Assembly (NCBI GenBank): GCA_013166775.1
Contig: JABLTJ010000007.1
Location: 62,001 to 126,000, forward strand
From: Promethearchaeati archaeon
GTDB taxonomy: Archaea > Asgardarchaeota > Heimdallarchaeia > Heimdallarchaeales > Heimdallarchaeaceae
Length of the DNA: 64,000 nt
Direction: 5' to 3'
The notes under the pieces are model-generated. The model saw only the letters and a list, made by a program, of their open reading frames with translations. It searched no databases and was not told where the DNA came from. The stretch's first letter is position 1; each line of letters starts with the position of its first letter. Below, one piece after another: positions 52,707 to 61,543 of the stretch. The position numbers were made by a program, and so were the translations under genes.

Positions 52707-53075
52707 TTGAATTTAAACGAATTGGGTGATAAATTGAACGAAAAAATCGAAAACGAGGTAAAAAAATCAAAAAAAGATAAATCTTCAGATGCAGCGGAAG
52801 TAAAAGAAATGCTTGGTGTAGTATCAACAGAAATTCCTGATTTAATCAAAAATATCTTTCAATCAATATATGATCCTTCAATAGCTGGAAATTATGCTAA
52901 AGGCATAGGCTCATTATATCAAGAATTAAAGGATCAAGGATTACCTGAGGATATGATCAGAGAAATAGTCTTGAACTTTTCTAAATCTTTTGATCTTTTA
53001 GGTAACGCGATGAAGACAATGCCTCAAGAAATTGAGAAGGAATTTGGTAAAAAGAAAAAATCAGAAGAAGATTAA
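52707..53075 (+). CDS. hypothetical helical protein (first gene of a small operon)
   Basis: A 122-aa soluble protein, charged at both ends (NEKIENEVKKSKKDKSSDAA; EIEKEFGKKKKSEED) with a hydrophobic-patterned core (IPDLIKNIFQSIYDPSIAGN; IREIVLNFSKSFDLLGNAMK). It starts at TTG 52707 with ggtga about eight bases before. No family is recognised. It is followed 25 bases on by a one-helix membrane protein and then by a winged-helix protein, so it probably belongs to a three-gene unit expressed from the GTGACCA region. Confidence 0.6.
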   Translation: MNLNELGDKLNEKIENEVKKSKKDKSSDAAEVKEMLGVVSTEIPDLIKNIFQSIYDPSIAGNYAKGIGSLYQELKDQGLPEDMIREIVLNFSKSFDLLGNAMKTMPQEIEKEFGKKKKSEED

Positions 53076-53100
53076 TCTTCAGTAAAAATTAGGTGAAAAA

Positions 53101-53406
53101 ATGACCAAAACTCTGTGGGCAATATTCTGGATAACATTATATATTACCTACTTGGGAGGTATTTTTCCCTATTTTATTCTATATCTCTTGATACTGAGTC
53201 CAATCAGAAAATCAAGAAACAAAGAATTAGTTGGTAGATATCTCAAAGAATATGGAATACCAAGAGAGCTTCGAAGAGAATTAAAGAAATCATATTCCAA
53301 CACTCAAAGTTTGGGTAATATGCTGAAACTTGCGGACATACAAAGACCCTCAGAAAAGAAAGGGTTCTTAATCAAGCTAGGAATCAGCTCAGAAAAATCA
53401 TCGTAA
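53101..53406 (+). CDS. small membrane protein, 101 aa
   Basis: One long or two short hydrophobic helices at the N-terminus (LWAIFWITLYITYLGGIFPY; FILYLLILSP), then a basic soluble tail (NKELVGRYLKEYGIPRELRR) ending in SEKSS. Start ATG 53101 with aggtga 5 bases before. No family recognised. Its location between a helical protein and a winged-helix protein suggests a membrane-bound complex, untested. Confidence 0.65.
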   Translation: MTKTLWAIFWITLYITYLGGIFPYFILYLLILSPIRKSRNKELVGRYLKEYGIPRELRRELKKSYSNTQSLGNMLKLADIQRPSEKKGFLIKLGISSEKSS

Positions 53407-53448
53407 GACATTAAATCAAATCTAAATTACGAATTCAGTGATTTTCCT

Positions 53449-53913
53449 ATGTCAGAAGAAGAATCTTTAGAGAGTAGAATTAATGAGTTAGAGGAAAAAA
53501 TCAATTATGTTATTCTACAGATTAACAATCTCCAGCATAAAGTAACTGAGGATAATCCTGAACTTAAGCAAATGATGAGTCTTCTTCAAATTTTAACTTC
53601 TACTTTACAAGTTTCAAAAGCTCCTTTTTCAGTACTATCACAAACTCTTTCTTTGAAGGATAGAATTCTTGAAAGATTTCCTGATTTTAGATATGATGAT
53701 ATTTCTAAAGCTATAATTTCTTCACTTGAAAGAAAAGAAAGACTGAACATCTCACAATTAACTGACCAAGTGAGAAAGGAAAGAGGATCAGCGTCAAGAA
53801 GAATTGTTAGAGAAAGAGTTGATAAATTAATTGAGGAAGGGATAATCCAAGAAGTTGAGTCTGGATATGGAAGACAATTAGAATTAGTTCCAATAGATGA
53901 AGAAAAAAAATAG
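53449..53913 (+). CDS. winged-helix protein with N-terminal coiled coil
   Basis: A 154-aa protein. Residues 1-40 form a coiled coil (LESRINELEEKINYVILQIN). Residues about 90-150 form a winged helix (LNISQLTDQVRKERGSASRR; IVRERVDKLIEEGIIQEVES) similar to archaeal MarR/TrmB-like DNA-binding domains. It could be the regulator of its own operon through the phased GTGACCA repeats. The start is ATG 53449. Last gene before a convergent secreted-protein gene. Confidence 0.75.
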   Translation: MSEEESLESRINELEEKINYVILQINNLQHKVTEDNPELKQMMSLLQILTSTLQVSKAPFSVLSQTLSLKDRILERFPDFRYDDISKAIISSLERKERLNISQLTDQVRKERGSASRRIVRERVDKLIEEGIIQEVESGYGRQLELVPIDEEKK

Positions 53914-53928
53914 AAAAATAGGAAATTA

Positions 53929-54921
53929 TTATTTCCTAAATTTATTAGAGGCTTTTAATGCTGCTACAAAAATAACGGGAGCGATTAATGCTGTAACCCA
54001 TGCAAACGGAACATTATCTTCTTCTCCAGAATCATAAGTTCCTAAAGAAGGGTCGTATATAAGATAGTCAAAATGTTCAAATGATAAATATATTCTTAGA
54101 ACATTTTCTCCAGTTGCGCAATAGGATGCATTTACACTGCTATATTCATATTGACTTTCTGTTTGGTTTTTGATTTGTGCTTTATCTGCATAGCCAAAGA
54201 AAGCAGTCTTTTCTTCGTTTTGGAATGTAAGTTCTTGTTTTAGCTCACCAGCTTTGTTTTCCAATTTCTTCTCGCTTCCAGAATTATCTACTGAAGTATC
54301 TATTTGCTGATCAAATTGGTTTCTTACTTGCATACCTTCACTAAGAATTATATCAAATCGAAGTGCTAGAAAATTAGTATCAGATTCCCAAGGCCATCCA
54401 CTAATATAGAGATCAAATTTGAGTTCAGTTCCTCCAACGAGTTCGTATCCATCTATAACTTGATCTTCTAAATAAAGATGCATAGCGATAGTAATATCTA
54501 ATTCATCATACACGAGACCTATTATTTCATCAGCTGTAAAGTTGAAATGAATAGCTGTAACTAATCCTTCTGTCTCTTCAACATTGAAACCGCTGAAAAT
54601 CCAACTAATACTAGTCAATGTTAAATATGGCATTCCAGTAAGAGTTTCACTTGCTTGAAAAACTCCATCTTCATTCTGATCCTCATATTCTGCAAGCTGC
54701 TTGAAGATTACAGTATAATTCAAACCTGAAACTAATTTGTAATGAAATCCAGGCAAATTGCCGAAAGTATTAACACTGATAGTAACATTTTCTGTTTCAA
54801 CAGTTGCAATTCCATTCTTCCATTCATATTCTATTCCTTGCTCAGGCGCTGCTTGAGATCCCATTGTTAGAAGCATCAATGCAATAAAGCCTAATCCAAT
54901 TAGTGTGAGTTTTTTATTCAT
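53929..54921 (-). CDS. secreted, C-terminally anchored protein of unknown function
   Basis: A 330-aa exported protein. The signal peptide is LTLIGLGFIALMLLTMGSQA, and a C-terminal membrane helix (WVTALIAPVIFVAALKA) ends in SNKFRK. The ectodomain is acidic and beta-rich, with repeated strands such as EYEWKNGIATVETENVTISV and several N-glycosylation sequons. No catalytic motif is recognised; it is likely an extracytoplasmic binding or structural protein. It diverges from the membrane-bound regulator at 55 kb. Confidence 0.75.
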   Translation of the reverse strand: MNKKLTLIGLGFIALMLLTMGSQAAPEQGIEYEWKNGIATVETENVTISVNTFGNLPGFHYKLVSGLNYTVIFKQLAEYEDQNEDGVFQASETLTGMPYLTLTSISWIFSGFNVEETEGLVTAIHFNFTADEIIGLVYDELDITIAMHLYLEDQVIDGYELVGGTELKFDLYISGWPWESDTNFLALRFDIILSEGMQVRNQFDQQIDTSVDNSGSEKKLENKAGELKQELTFQNEEKTAFFGYADKAQIKNQTESQYEYSSVNASYCATGENVLRIYLSFEHFDYLIYDPSLGTYDSGEEDNVPFAWVTALIAPVIFVAALKASNKFRK

Positions 54922-55054
54922 TTTGTCACCAACAACTAACCCTCATAAATAATTTAATACGTGTTCATTTAACTATCTGAAGAAATTACTTTAATTTTCT
55001 AAAGTATAGTTTTAAAGTTAAAATTATATAGGAGAGCTTTCTCTATCTTACTCA

Positions 55055-55873
55055 ATGGATTCTCAAATAGTGGAAGATGATAGTAGTATTCAAATGAAAA
55101 TTCTATCCAATTCTATCAGACAGAGAATCCTTAAATTAGTTGCTGAGCAAGGTTCTATTTCCTTTACAGCTATTAAGGAAGAATTAGAACTGACAGATGG
55201 TAGTTTGTTTTACCACCTTAAAAACCTAGATTCGTATATACAAAAGGATCAACAAAATTTCTATCAGCTTAATGAGAAAGGAAAAAAAATAGTCGAAGAT
55301 ATCATCCATAAAATATCTCTCCCTGATACAGAGGAAGAAAAGAAATCATGGTTTATAGATAAACTAGCTTTTCGAGAATTATACTATTATTTCTTTGGTG
55401 ATCCAGTTAGAAGTCTCATTGAATTGAATATATTTCTTATAGTTGTTGCTTGGTTATTTGGTGTATCTAACACACATTTCAGCTCTGTAGAATCAATTCT
55501 TGAAGGAGGCGCAATAATCAATGGATTATTATCCATTGCTCATTGGTATCTTTATTTAGCAGTCGTATTTCTTACTCTTAAAACACTAAAAAATGAATCG
55601 AATATCAAGGAATTATGGGTAGGAATCTTTGTTGGGATTATTCCTTATATTGTTTATCTAATTCCTATCGGGATAATTCATTATACCAATACAGCTATGG
55701 AAGGTTGGTTATTGATTCTGATGAATATTGTTTTTGCAATTGTAAAAATAATATCAGCAATATTTGTTTCTCAGGGTATTTATCTATCAACTAACTGCAA
55801 GCAATATCAAGCTGTGATAATAGCTAGCGCACTGATAATTATTGATTACATTTACCTTATGATTATGATGTAA
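55055..55873 (+). CDS. membrane-bound winged-helix regulator
   Basis: A 272-aa one-component regulator. The N-terminal ArsR-like winged helix (MKILSNSIRQRILKLVAEQG; FTAIKEELELTDGSLFYHLK) is followed by about five membrane helices starting near residue 125 (IELNIFLIVVAWLFGVS; IAHWYLYLAVVFLTLKT; WVGIFVGIIPYIVYLIPIGI). Tethering a DNA-binding domain to membrane helices suggests sensing of a membrane state. Its neighbours encode secreted proteins on both sides, which it may control. The start is ATG 55055. Confidence 0.85.
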   Translation: MDSQIVEDDSSIQMKILSNSIRQRILKLVAEQGSISFTAIKEELELTDGSLFYHLKNLDSYIQKDQQNFYQLNEKGKKIVEDIIHKISLPDTEEEKKSWFIDKLAFRELYYYFFGDPVRSLIELNIFLIVVAWLFGVSNTHFSSVESILEGGAIINGLLSIAHWYLYLAVVFLTLKTLKNESNIKELWVGIFVGIIPYIVYLIPIGIIHYTNTAMEGWLLILMNIVFAIVKIISAIFVSQGIYLSTNCKQYQAVIIASALIIIDYIYLMIMM

Positions 55874-55947
55874 GAAAAATAACTTTAAAGAATTAAATAA
55901 GAAGAGTAAAAAAAGTGAATGAGAAAGATAAAGTGAAGGGATAGACA

Positions 55948-56604
55948 ATGAATGGCAGAAATAAAATTACACTAATACTTCTGATCATGATGTTATCAGG
56001 TGCTACAGTAGCAGTGATGATTACTGTAAAGGATTTTGGTTTAATTATTTCTGACATACAAGATTTTAGAGAATATCCTTTTGATTGGCAAGATTCAAGA
56101 TACGATGGTACTCTATTGTTATATGTAGATGGGGATATATCAGAAAATGCATCTTTGGAACAGGTAATCACCTTAGAAACATCTATGCCTTCTTATCAAG
56201 TCCTTCATATGTATCTTATAATTACAGCATTAAGGATGAAAAGCAAGAGTCAAGGTATTCTTATTGATTTGATTGATAATCCAAGAGTCATTGATCTAAA
56301 ATCAATAAATAATACAGTTGATTTATTTGCTAGTTTTCCTCTTCCAGAAGGTGAGTATTCCGCGGTTCACTTTTATTATGACAAAGAAATAATTACAGAA
56401 ACAAGTTTAGGGAATAAAACTTTCTCTGCTCAAGGAAGTAATTTCTTTACTGTGACATTTTATCAAAATAAGAATAACAATACAGAATCTGATTTGAGAA
56501 TTCGTAGAAATAAAGTATCAGGATTATTACTATCGTTTCAAATGCAAATAAGATGGCAACAGCAGATAATTTTCCCACACATTTTTGGATATTTATCTTT
56601 CTAA
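55948..56604 (+). CDS. exported DUF4382-like protein
   Basis: A 218-aa protein with an N-terminal signal/anchor (KITLILLIMMLSGATVAVMI) and a beta-rich ectodomain. The unit ILIDLIDNPRVIDLKSINNT ... LPEGEYSAVHFYYDKE matches the DUF4382 pattern (defined in carboxypeptidase-regulatory-like surface proteins). The C-terminal 25 residues (FQMQIRWQQQIIFPHIFGYL) look atypical and could reflect a frame change near the end. It lies 75 bases after the membrane-bound regulator on the same strand. Confidence 0.65.
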   Translation: MNGRNKITLILLIMMLSGATVAVMITVKDFGLIISDIQDFREYPFDWQDSRYDGTLLLYVDGDISENASLEQVITLETSMPSYQVLHMYLIITALRMKSKSQGILIDLIDNPRVIDLKSINNTVDLFASFPLPEGEYSAVHFYYDKEIITETSLGNKTFSAQGSNFFTVTFYQNKNNNTESDLRIRRNKVSGLLLSFQMQIRWQQQIIFPHIFGYLSF

Positions 56605-56614
56605 TTTTTCTTAA

Positions 56615-57541
56615 TTATTTCCAACAATCTTTCATAACACGTATAAAATTCTCATACTTGATTTTGTTTAATTCAGTTTCATTATATCCAGTTTCTTCTA
56701 AATATTTTAGGAGTATTGGATAATGACTAATATCTTTTATAGCAGTTGGTATCGTAGCTCCATCATAATCTGAACCAAGACTTACATGATTTATTCCTAC
56801 TTTATCTACTATATGATCTATATGATTCTTAATTATTTCAAAAGTTATTTCATCTTTATTTAATTCAGAGGAAAGAAAACTTACACAGAAATTTATCCCT
56901 ATAGTACCATTAGATTCTCCTATTGCTTCTATTTGTTCATCTTTCAGATTTCGAATGTGATCACAAAGTGAGTAAGCATTACTATGCGATGCAATTATTG
57001 GTTTAGAAGTATTATCTACTACATCCCAAAAACTCTTTTCATTCAAATGACTCACATCTACTATTATCCCCAATTCTTCCATTTCTCCTAAGAGCTGTTT
57101 CCCTTCAATTGTTAAACCTCTCATCTCATCATTTCCTACTCCTGTTGCAAATTGATTTAGATTAGACCAACTTAATCCCATACTTCTTAGACCAAGTTTG
57201 TGATAATTTCTCAGGTTATGAAACTCTGATTCCAATCCTCCGGAACCTTCAAAATGGAGAATTGCCCCAACTTTGTTTTCTCTCTTACATTTTTCAAAAT
57301 CTTCGATTCTTTTAATTTGTAGTAGCTCATTTTCAGGATTATCAACAAGTTGAAACCAGTAATCAACACCTCTAGAAATTGAATAACTACTAACTTTAGG
57401 GAAAACAGCAAAAAAAGCTGCTAGCACATTTCCTTTTTTCATTCTAGGTAAATCTACATGTCCTACTTCTGATTCTCTTGAAAATGATCTTTGTTGCCTC
57501 TGAAGAGCAAATAGAACATCAATATGGCCATCAATAATCAT
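56615..57541 (-). CDS. membrane dipeptidase (M19, renal dipeptidase family)
   Basis: A 308-aa zinc peptidase. The ligands and active residues are visible in order: IIDGHIDVLFAL (His-x-Asp), AILHFEGSGGLE (bridging Glu), VDVSHLNEKSFWDVV, IIASHSNAYSLCDHI and LGSDYDGATIP. M19 enzymes hydrolyse dipeptides, including D-amino-acid dipeptides. No signal peptide, so it is cytoplasmic here despite the family name. Convergent with the DUF4382-like gene. Confidence 0.93.
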   Translation of the reverse strand: MIIDGHIDVLFALQRQQRSFSRESEVGHVDLPRMKKGNVLAAFFAVFPKVSSYSISRGVDYWFQLVDNPENELLQIKRIEDFEKCKRENKVGAILHFEGSGGLESEFHNLRNYHKLGLRSMGLSWSNLNQFATGVGNDEMRGLTIEGKQLLGEMEELGIIVDVSHLNEKSFWDVVDNTSKPIIASHSNAYSLCDHIRNLKDEQIEAIGESNGTIGINFCVSFLSSELNKDEITFEIIKNHIDHIVDKVGINHVSLGSDYDGATIPTAIKDISHYPILLKYLEETGYNETELNKIKYENFIRVMKDCWK

Positions 57542-57592
57542 ACATGATGAAGCTATGTAAAAAATATAAGCTTTTGTAATTTACTTGAAGAT

Positions 57593-58420
57593 TTACAATT
57601 TATCTAATCTCTTTAAGACTATCAACATAGCTAGAGTAGTTGCTAAATCAAAATTTTCTCCATCTTCTGACGTCCATCTTCCATCTAGTAGTTGACGTGT
57701 TGATAGAATTTCAAGTATTTTATTTGCAAAATTATGATTTTCAAGATCTGCATGAATAAAACACTCTATCATCGATACTAATGATGAGGAAGGATAATTT
57801 CGAAGTTCTAATGTTTCAAGTATTTCAACTCCTCTTCTGGAAATAGAATCATCATACCCCTTTATATTAATAAAAACTGGTATTGCATTCCATAGAGATT
57901 GAGGATAACTCCTAAATCCTTTTTCGTCATCCCACTTCTTTGATAAGAAACTTATTCCTCTTTCTAATGCTTCTTCGATGTTTGGTATTTTTGTACTACA
58001 GAGAAAATTAATCACCACAGAAGTGCAATATATTTGTGTTGATTCAAAACCAGGTGCTTCCCAAACTGTGCAATCAAGTTTACCAATTTCAGACGGTTCC
58101 TCAAAGCAACCATCCAATTTTTGTAGAGAAATGAGATATTCTACTGCTCTACCTAATTCAATTGATACCAGAGACACTTGGTTGAGAAGTAAAATATCTT
58201 TAAAGAACAATATTGTTGAACTAATTGTACTAATTGAATCTTTTTCAAATCTATGAGGAATTCCTCCATCTTCGTTCTGAATAAGAAGAAAATCTTTAAT
58301 CTCTAATTTAGCATCTTCAAGTTCATTCAATAGTAGAAGGAGTTTATATTTGTCAACTTCTTTACTTTTTTCCACCACATAATTCATAGCTTTTTGAATA
58401 TCAAAGCTAATTTCGTTCAT
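57593..58420 (-). CDS. prenyltransferase/squalene-cyclase-like alpha-toroid protein
   Basis: A 275-aa helical-repeat protein. Repeats carry the QxxDGxF/W-type motif of terpene-cyclase and protein-prenyltransferase beta subunits: QNEDGGIPHRFEKDSISTIS, LQKLDGCFEEPSEIG and RQLLDGRWTSEDGENFDLAT. These six-hairpin toroids bind lipids or act catalytically; the DxDD cyclase motif and the Zn ligands of prenyltransferases are not evident. It may bind isoprenoid groups. ATG 58420 is preferred to TTG 58423. It lies between dipeptidase and RNase III genes, all leftward. Confidence 0.8.
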   Translation of the reverse strand: MNEISFDIQKAMNYVVEKSKEVDKYKLLLLLNELEDAKLEIKDFLLIQNEDGGIPHRFEKDSISTISSTILFFKDILLLNQVSLVSIELGRAVEYLISLQKLDGCFEEPSEIGKLDCTVWEAPGFESTQIYCTSVVINFLCSTKIPNIEEALERGISFLSKKWDDEKGFRSYPQSLWNAIPVFINIKGYDDSISRRGVEILETLELRNYPSSSLVSMIECFIHADLENHNFANKILEILSTRQLLDGRWTSEDGENFDLATTLAMLIVLKRLDKL

Positions 58421-58487
58421 CAATAATAATAAGATAAAATATTACTTAAACCTTGTGAGAAAAAAGAAATAGAATTATGTAAATCCA

Positions 58488-59204
58488 TCATTTCTTTATC
58501 TTTAATTGTTTGATTATGACTTCTGCTGCTTCCATTCTTGCTTGTTTCTTATTTCTACCTTTCCCTCCACCTTTATATTCCACTGCATCTATTTTAACTA
58601 AGCACTCCATTATATAGACAGGTTCATGCTCTTTCCCTTTTTTTGAAAGGAGACTGTAAGTAGGAAGATCATATCCCCTCTTTTGACAAAACTCTTGCAA
58701 AAGATTGATTGGATTCCTTTCACATACAGCTAATTTCAATAGTTTATTTCTTTTTTTTGTGTCGGAGAGATCTTTACGGAATTTTTCCAAATCTCCAAGA
58801 AAAAGCTGATTAAAGAACTCTCTGGCTATATCAATTCCTGTAGAAAGGTAAACTGCTCCGAAAATTGCTTCTAGACAATCTTCGATATCAGTAGTTGTTA
58901 TTTTATATTTTGGTCGAACTATCAGTTTTTTGTGTAAATTGATTTCTTTTCCTATCTCAGCTAGACTTTCAGTTTGAACTAGAAGGGATCTTAGTTTAGA
59001 TAGAATCCCGACATCCTCCTTTAGATTTTTGTACAGCCATTCAGCAGTAAACATATCTAATACTGCATCTCCTAAGAATTCTAATCTCTCAAAATGATTC
59101 TGTTCAGGTCTTATGTTTGTCAAATTTGGATGTGTTAGTGCTTCGATTAAAAGATCATTTTCGATTTCCCATCCATTTACAGTGCTTCTCTCTAAATCAA
59201 TCAT
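58488..59204 (-). CDS. rnc: ribonuclease III
   Basis: Double-strand-specific RNase of 238 aa. The catalytic signature is ERLEFLGDAVLDMF, the second acidic site is DCLEAIFGAVYLSTG, and a dsRNA-binding domain ends the protein (PVYIMECLVKIDAVEYKGGG; KGRNKKQARMEAAEVIIKQL). It matures rRNA and other RNAs in bacteria and eukaryotes; most archaea lack it, so presence here is notable. ATG 59204 is preferred to the upstream GTG at 59213. Confidence 0.94.
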   Translation of the reverse strand: MIDLERSTVNGWEIENDLLIEALTHPNLTNIRPEQNHFERLEFLGDAVLDMFTAEWLYKNLKEDVGILSKLRSLLVQTESLAEIGKEINLHKKLIVRPKYKITTTDIEDCLEAIFGAVYLSTGIDIAREFFNQLFLGDLEKFRKDLSDTKKRNKLLKLAVCERNPINLLQEFCQKRGYDLPTYSLLSKKGKEHEPVYIMECLVKIDAVEYKGGGKGRNKKQARMEAAEVIIKQLKIKK

Positions 59205-59274
59205 AGATCTCACATTTGGGATAGATTCAAATCAAAGCGAGAGTTTTTAAATTCATTTGTTTGAGAAAAATAGA

Positions 59275-59727
59275 ATGGAATTCTATAATCCAATACATGA
59301 TATGAAGGACTTAATCGGAAAGTGGGAAGGGAAACTAGAAAAAGATGAAAATAAATCAGCATCATCAATAATATTCAGCTATCATGGTTCAGATATTATT
59401 CAGTATGAACTGAAGATTAACCTTACAAATGAAGAAAAAATCCTTGAAACAGGCTTCTTCTTCTTTGATAAATTAAAAGAAGAACTAAAACATATCGTAT
59501 TTAATGAAGAAGGATATATTGAAGTGAATTCAATGACCTCTTCAAAGAAAGCAAAACTTCTCAAAATGACGAGTTCTTTCGATACTGGTTATAATCTTCC
59601 TCCCAATATGAAAATAAAGAGAGATTTTAAACTAAAAATAGTTGAAAGAGAGTTAGATATTTTTCTGAAAATGGGCAAAGAAGCAAATCTTATCTTAGAA
59701 GGAAGTTATAATAAAAAGGAAAAATGA
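59275..59727 (+). CDS. hypothetical beta-barrel-like protein, 150 aa
   Basis: A small protein beginning with IHDMKDLIGKWEGKLEKDEN, which has the WEG pattern of lipocalin-like (THAP4/DUF1794-type heme-binding) barrels, followed by alternating strands (SIIFSYHGSDIIQYELKINL; EEKILETGFFFFDK). The C-terminus is strand-rich and basic. It might bind a hydrophobic ligand, but the match is weak. Start ATG 59275 is preferred over the listed TTG 59257. Divergent from RNase III with about 70 bases between. Confidence 0.6.
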   Translation: MEFYNPIHDMKDLIGKWEGKLEKDENKSASSIIFSYHGSDIIQYELKINLTNEEKILETGFFFFDKLKEELKHIVFNEEGYIEVNSMTSSKKAKLLKMTSSFDTGYNLPPNMKIKRDFKLKIVERELDIFLKMGKEANLILEGSYNKKEK

Positions 59728-59794
59728 ATATCAAGTTAAATCAGATTGAGAATAACATAAATATTATTAGTGTTAAAATTAAGATTAATGATGA

Positions 59795-60292
59795 TTGCAT
59801 TTGCCCAAGGATTTCAAAATCTATTATTGTGAAAAAATTACAGATGAAATCTCTGAACATGTAGAAAATGTACTAAGAGATTTATTTGGTCTGCAATTTC
59901 GTTCAGTAGGAGTTCATATTCCTAGGGTAAATGCTTGGGATGATCATTCAAATGCTTATGATGCTCGTAATCTGCTTGAGCAGATGGTAGCTGAAAGATT
60001 ATCATTTTTCTTGTGGTTAATCACTGTACCTATTTCTTTAGATCAAAAATCAATTTTTGGATATGCAGAACCGTTAAAAGGGACTATTGTTTCTACCTCA
60101 AAAATGGCTACTAGAACTCTAGTTGCTAAAGAAGCAGCATATTTTGTTGGAATAGTTTTGGGATTGAGTTCTTGTAGAAATGAATGTTTAATGCAATCTG
60201 CAGAGAACTTTGAGGTATTGATAAACAAACCATCAACACTTTGTTCTACATGCAATGCCAAATATAATCGATTAAAATTAAGATATATGTAG
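59795..60292 (+). CDS. archaemetzincin-like protein lacking the catalytic zinc site
   Basis: A 165-aa protein with the outline of an M54 archaemetzincin. It shows the family N-terminal half (KIYYCEKITDEISEHVENVL), the helix ending TLVAKEAAYFVGIVLGLSSC, and the closing four-Cys structural site (SSCRNECLM and LCSTCNAKYN). In true archaemetzincins the middle helix reads HExxHxxGLxH; here the three His and the Glu are replaced (YFVGIVLGLSS), so it cannot bind the catalytic zinc, although the structural zinc Cys remain. Likely a non-peptidase derivative. TTG start at 59795 is uncertain. Confidence 0.7.
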   Translation: MHLPKDFKIYYCEKITDEISEHVENVLRDLFGLQFRSVGVHIPRVNAWDDHSNAYDARNLLEQMVAERLSFFLWLITVPISLDQKSIFGYAEPLKGTIVSTSKMATRTLVAKEAAYFVGIVLGLSSCRNECLMQSAENFEVLINKPSTLCSTCNAKYNRLKLRYM

Positions 60293-60297
60293 ATAAT

Positions 60298-61470
60298 CTA
60301 TTCGAAGAAAGCAGTCTTAGAATATTTTACATCTTCAGCTATAACTCTCTCTCCTTCGTTCCATATTACTTGCTTCCCCCATGTTTTTTCTATTTCAACC
60401 AAACTCATCTCGAATTGTTGAGTAGTTTTATTTAGATATGTTTGTAATTGATTGAGCTTCTTTTGAATATTCACTCTATTACCTTTTCCAATTCCTGGGC
60501 ATGAAAAATCTAAGTCTACAATTATCTCATTTTCATCTACCTTTGAGACCAAAAATGGATAAAACTTACAATTAAAGGGTGCATATTTGTAAATTATACA
60601 TTCCCTATTCTTTAATTCTTGAAAAGTGCATATTCCGTTTTTTTGTTTTAAACAAAGTCCAATGTCTATTTTTCCAATATTCACTTTCTCTTTACCAAAA
60701 ATTGGTCTAGAGAAATCACTAAGAGTATATTTGAGTTCTTCAGATATTCTAATAGCTTCTGAATAACTTAGTGAAGGCAAATTACATGGAAAACAAATTC
60801 TATTTTTGAATGTAACCAGGAATTCCTCAATGTTACCCAGATTATTAGGGATTGGATTAGCTGAAAAATTACTTGGATATTCACAATAATTACAGCTTAA
60901 ACATTCAAAAAAGCATTTTTCAGGAATATTCCAACGTATTAGAACGTTTTCAGCTTCTATTACTTTAGTTGTTAAATAGAAAATTTTCGTTTCTATTTTC
61001 AGATTTTTTTCAACAGCTAGACTTCTAATCTGCTCACAAATGTCATCAATTGTACTATCTCTATAATGTGTTCTAAATCTAAAAAGATAATCATTTCGAA
61101 TTCTTAGTTTTGGGATAGATTCCAAATTTGAGAGTATTTTATTTCTTACCGAGATATCTTTTAAAAAAAGAAGAATTTCGTCTGGACATTCTGTATGAGA
61201 TCCATAAATTACTCGCATTTCCAAATCATTTTTCATTTCATAGGGATTAGATTCCCAATACGAATCAACTAGCTTTCTGTCTGAGATATATCCTAGTCCT
61301 ATTGATTTTCCGTCTTCTAACAGTTTTTCATTTACTCTTCTCAGGATATATGGAGAATAATTGAATAGTTTAGGATCAGGATTATCAGAAATTAAAATAG
61401 ACAATAGATCTTCTTCCGCCTTTTTTTCTATATCTTCACAAATCAGAAAACGTGAAACCATAGTGTACAT
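60298..61470 (-). CDS. YkgJ-like cysteine-cluster protein, two-module
   Basis: A protein of about 390 aa. The C-terminal part (residues about 240-390) carries spaced cysteines of the YkgJ (CxxCxxxxC...CxxY) family: CLKQKNGICTFQELKNREC, YKYAPFNCKFYPFLVS and DFSCPGIGKG. Two further Cys groups precede it (CFFECLSCNYCEYPSNF; RICFPCNLPSL), suggesting a second metal or Fe-S site. The ORF track starts at 61590, inside a region overlapping the divergent methylase; ATG 61470 (MYTMVSRFL) is preferred. Function unknown; YkgJ-type proteins may bind iron or zinc. Confidence 0.75.
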   Translation of the reverse strand: MYTMVSRFLICEDIEKKAEEDLLSILISDNPDPKLFNYSPYILRRVNEKLLEDGKSIGLGYISDRKLVDSYWESNPYEMKNDLEMRVIYGSHTECPDEILLFLKDISVRNKILSNLESIPKLRIRNDYLFRFRTHYRDSTIDDICEQIRSLAVEKNLKIETKIFYLTTKVIEAENVLIRWNIPEKCFFECLSCNYCEYPSNFSANPIPNNLGNIEEFLVTFKNRICFPCNLPSLSYSEAIRISEELKYTLSDFSRPIFGKEKVNIGKIDIGLCLKQKNGICTFQELKNRECIIYKYAPFNCKFYPFLVSKVDENEIIVDLDFSCPGIGKGNRVNIQKKLNQLQTYLNKTTQQFEMSLVEIEKTWGKQVIWNEGERVIAEDVKYSKTAFFE

Positions 61471-61543
61471 TAGCTGAAGATTGCTAAAAAATTTTTGTAC
61501 GTACAAGATAGATTTTTTAATGAAATTATAATGAAGACATATA

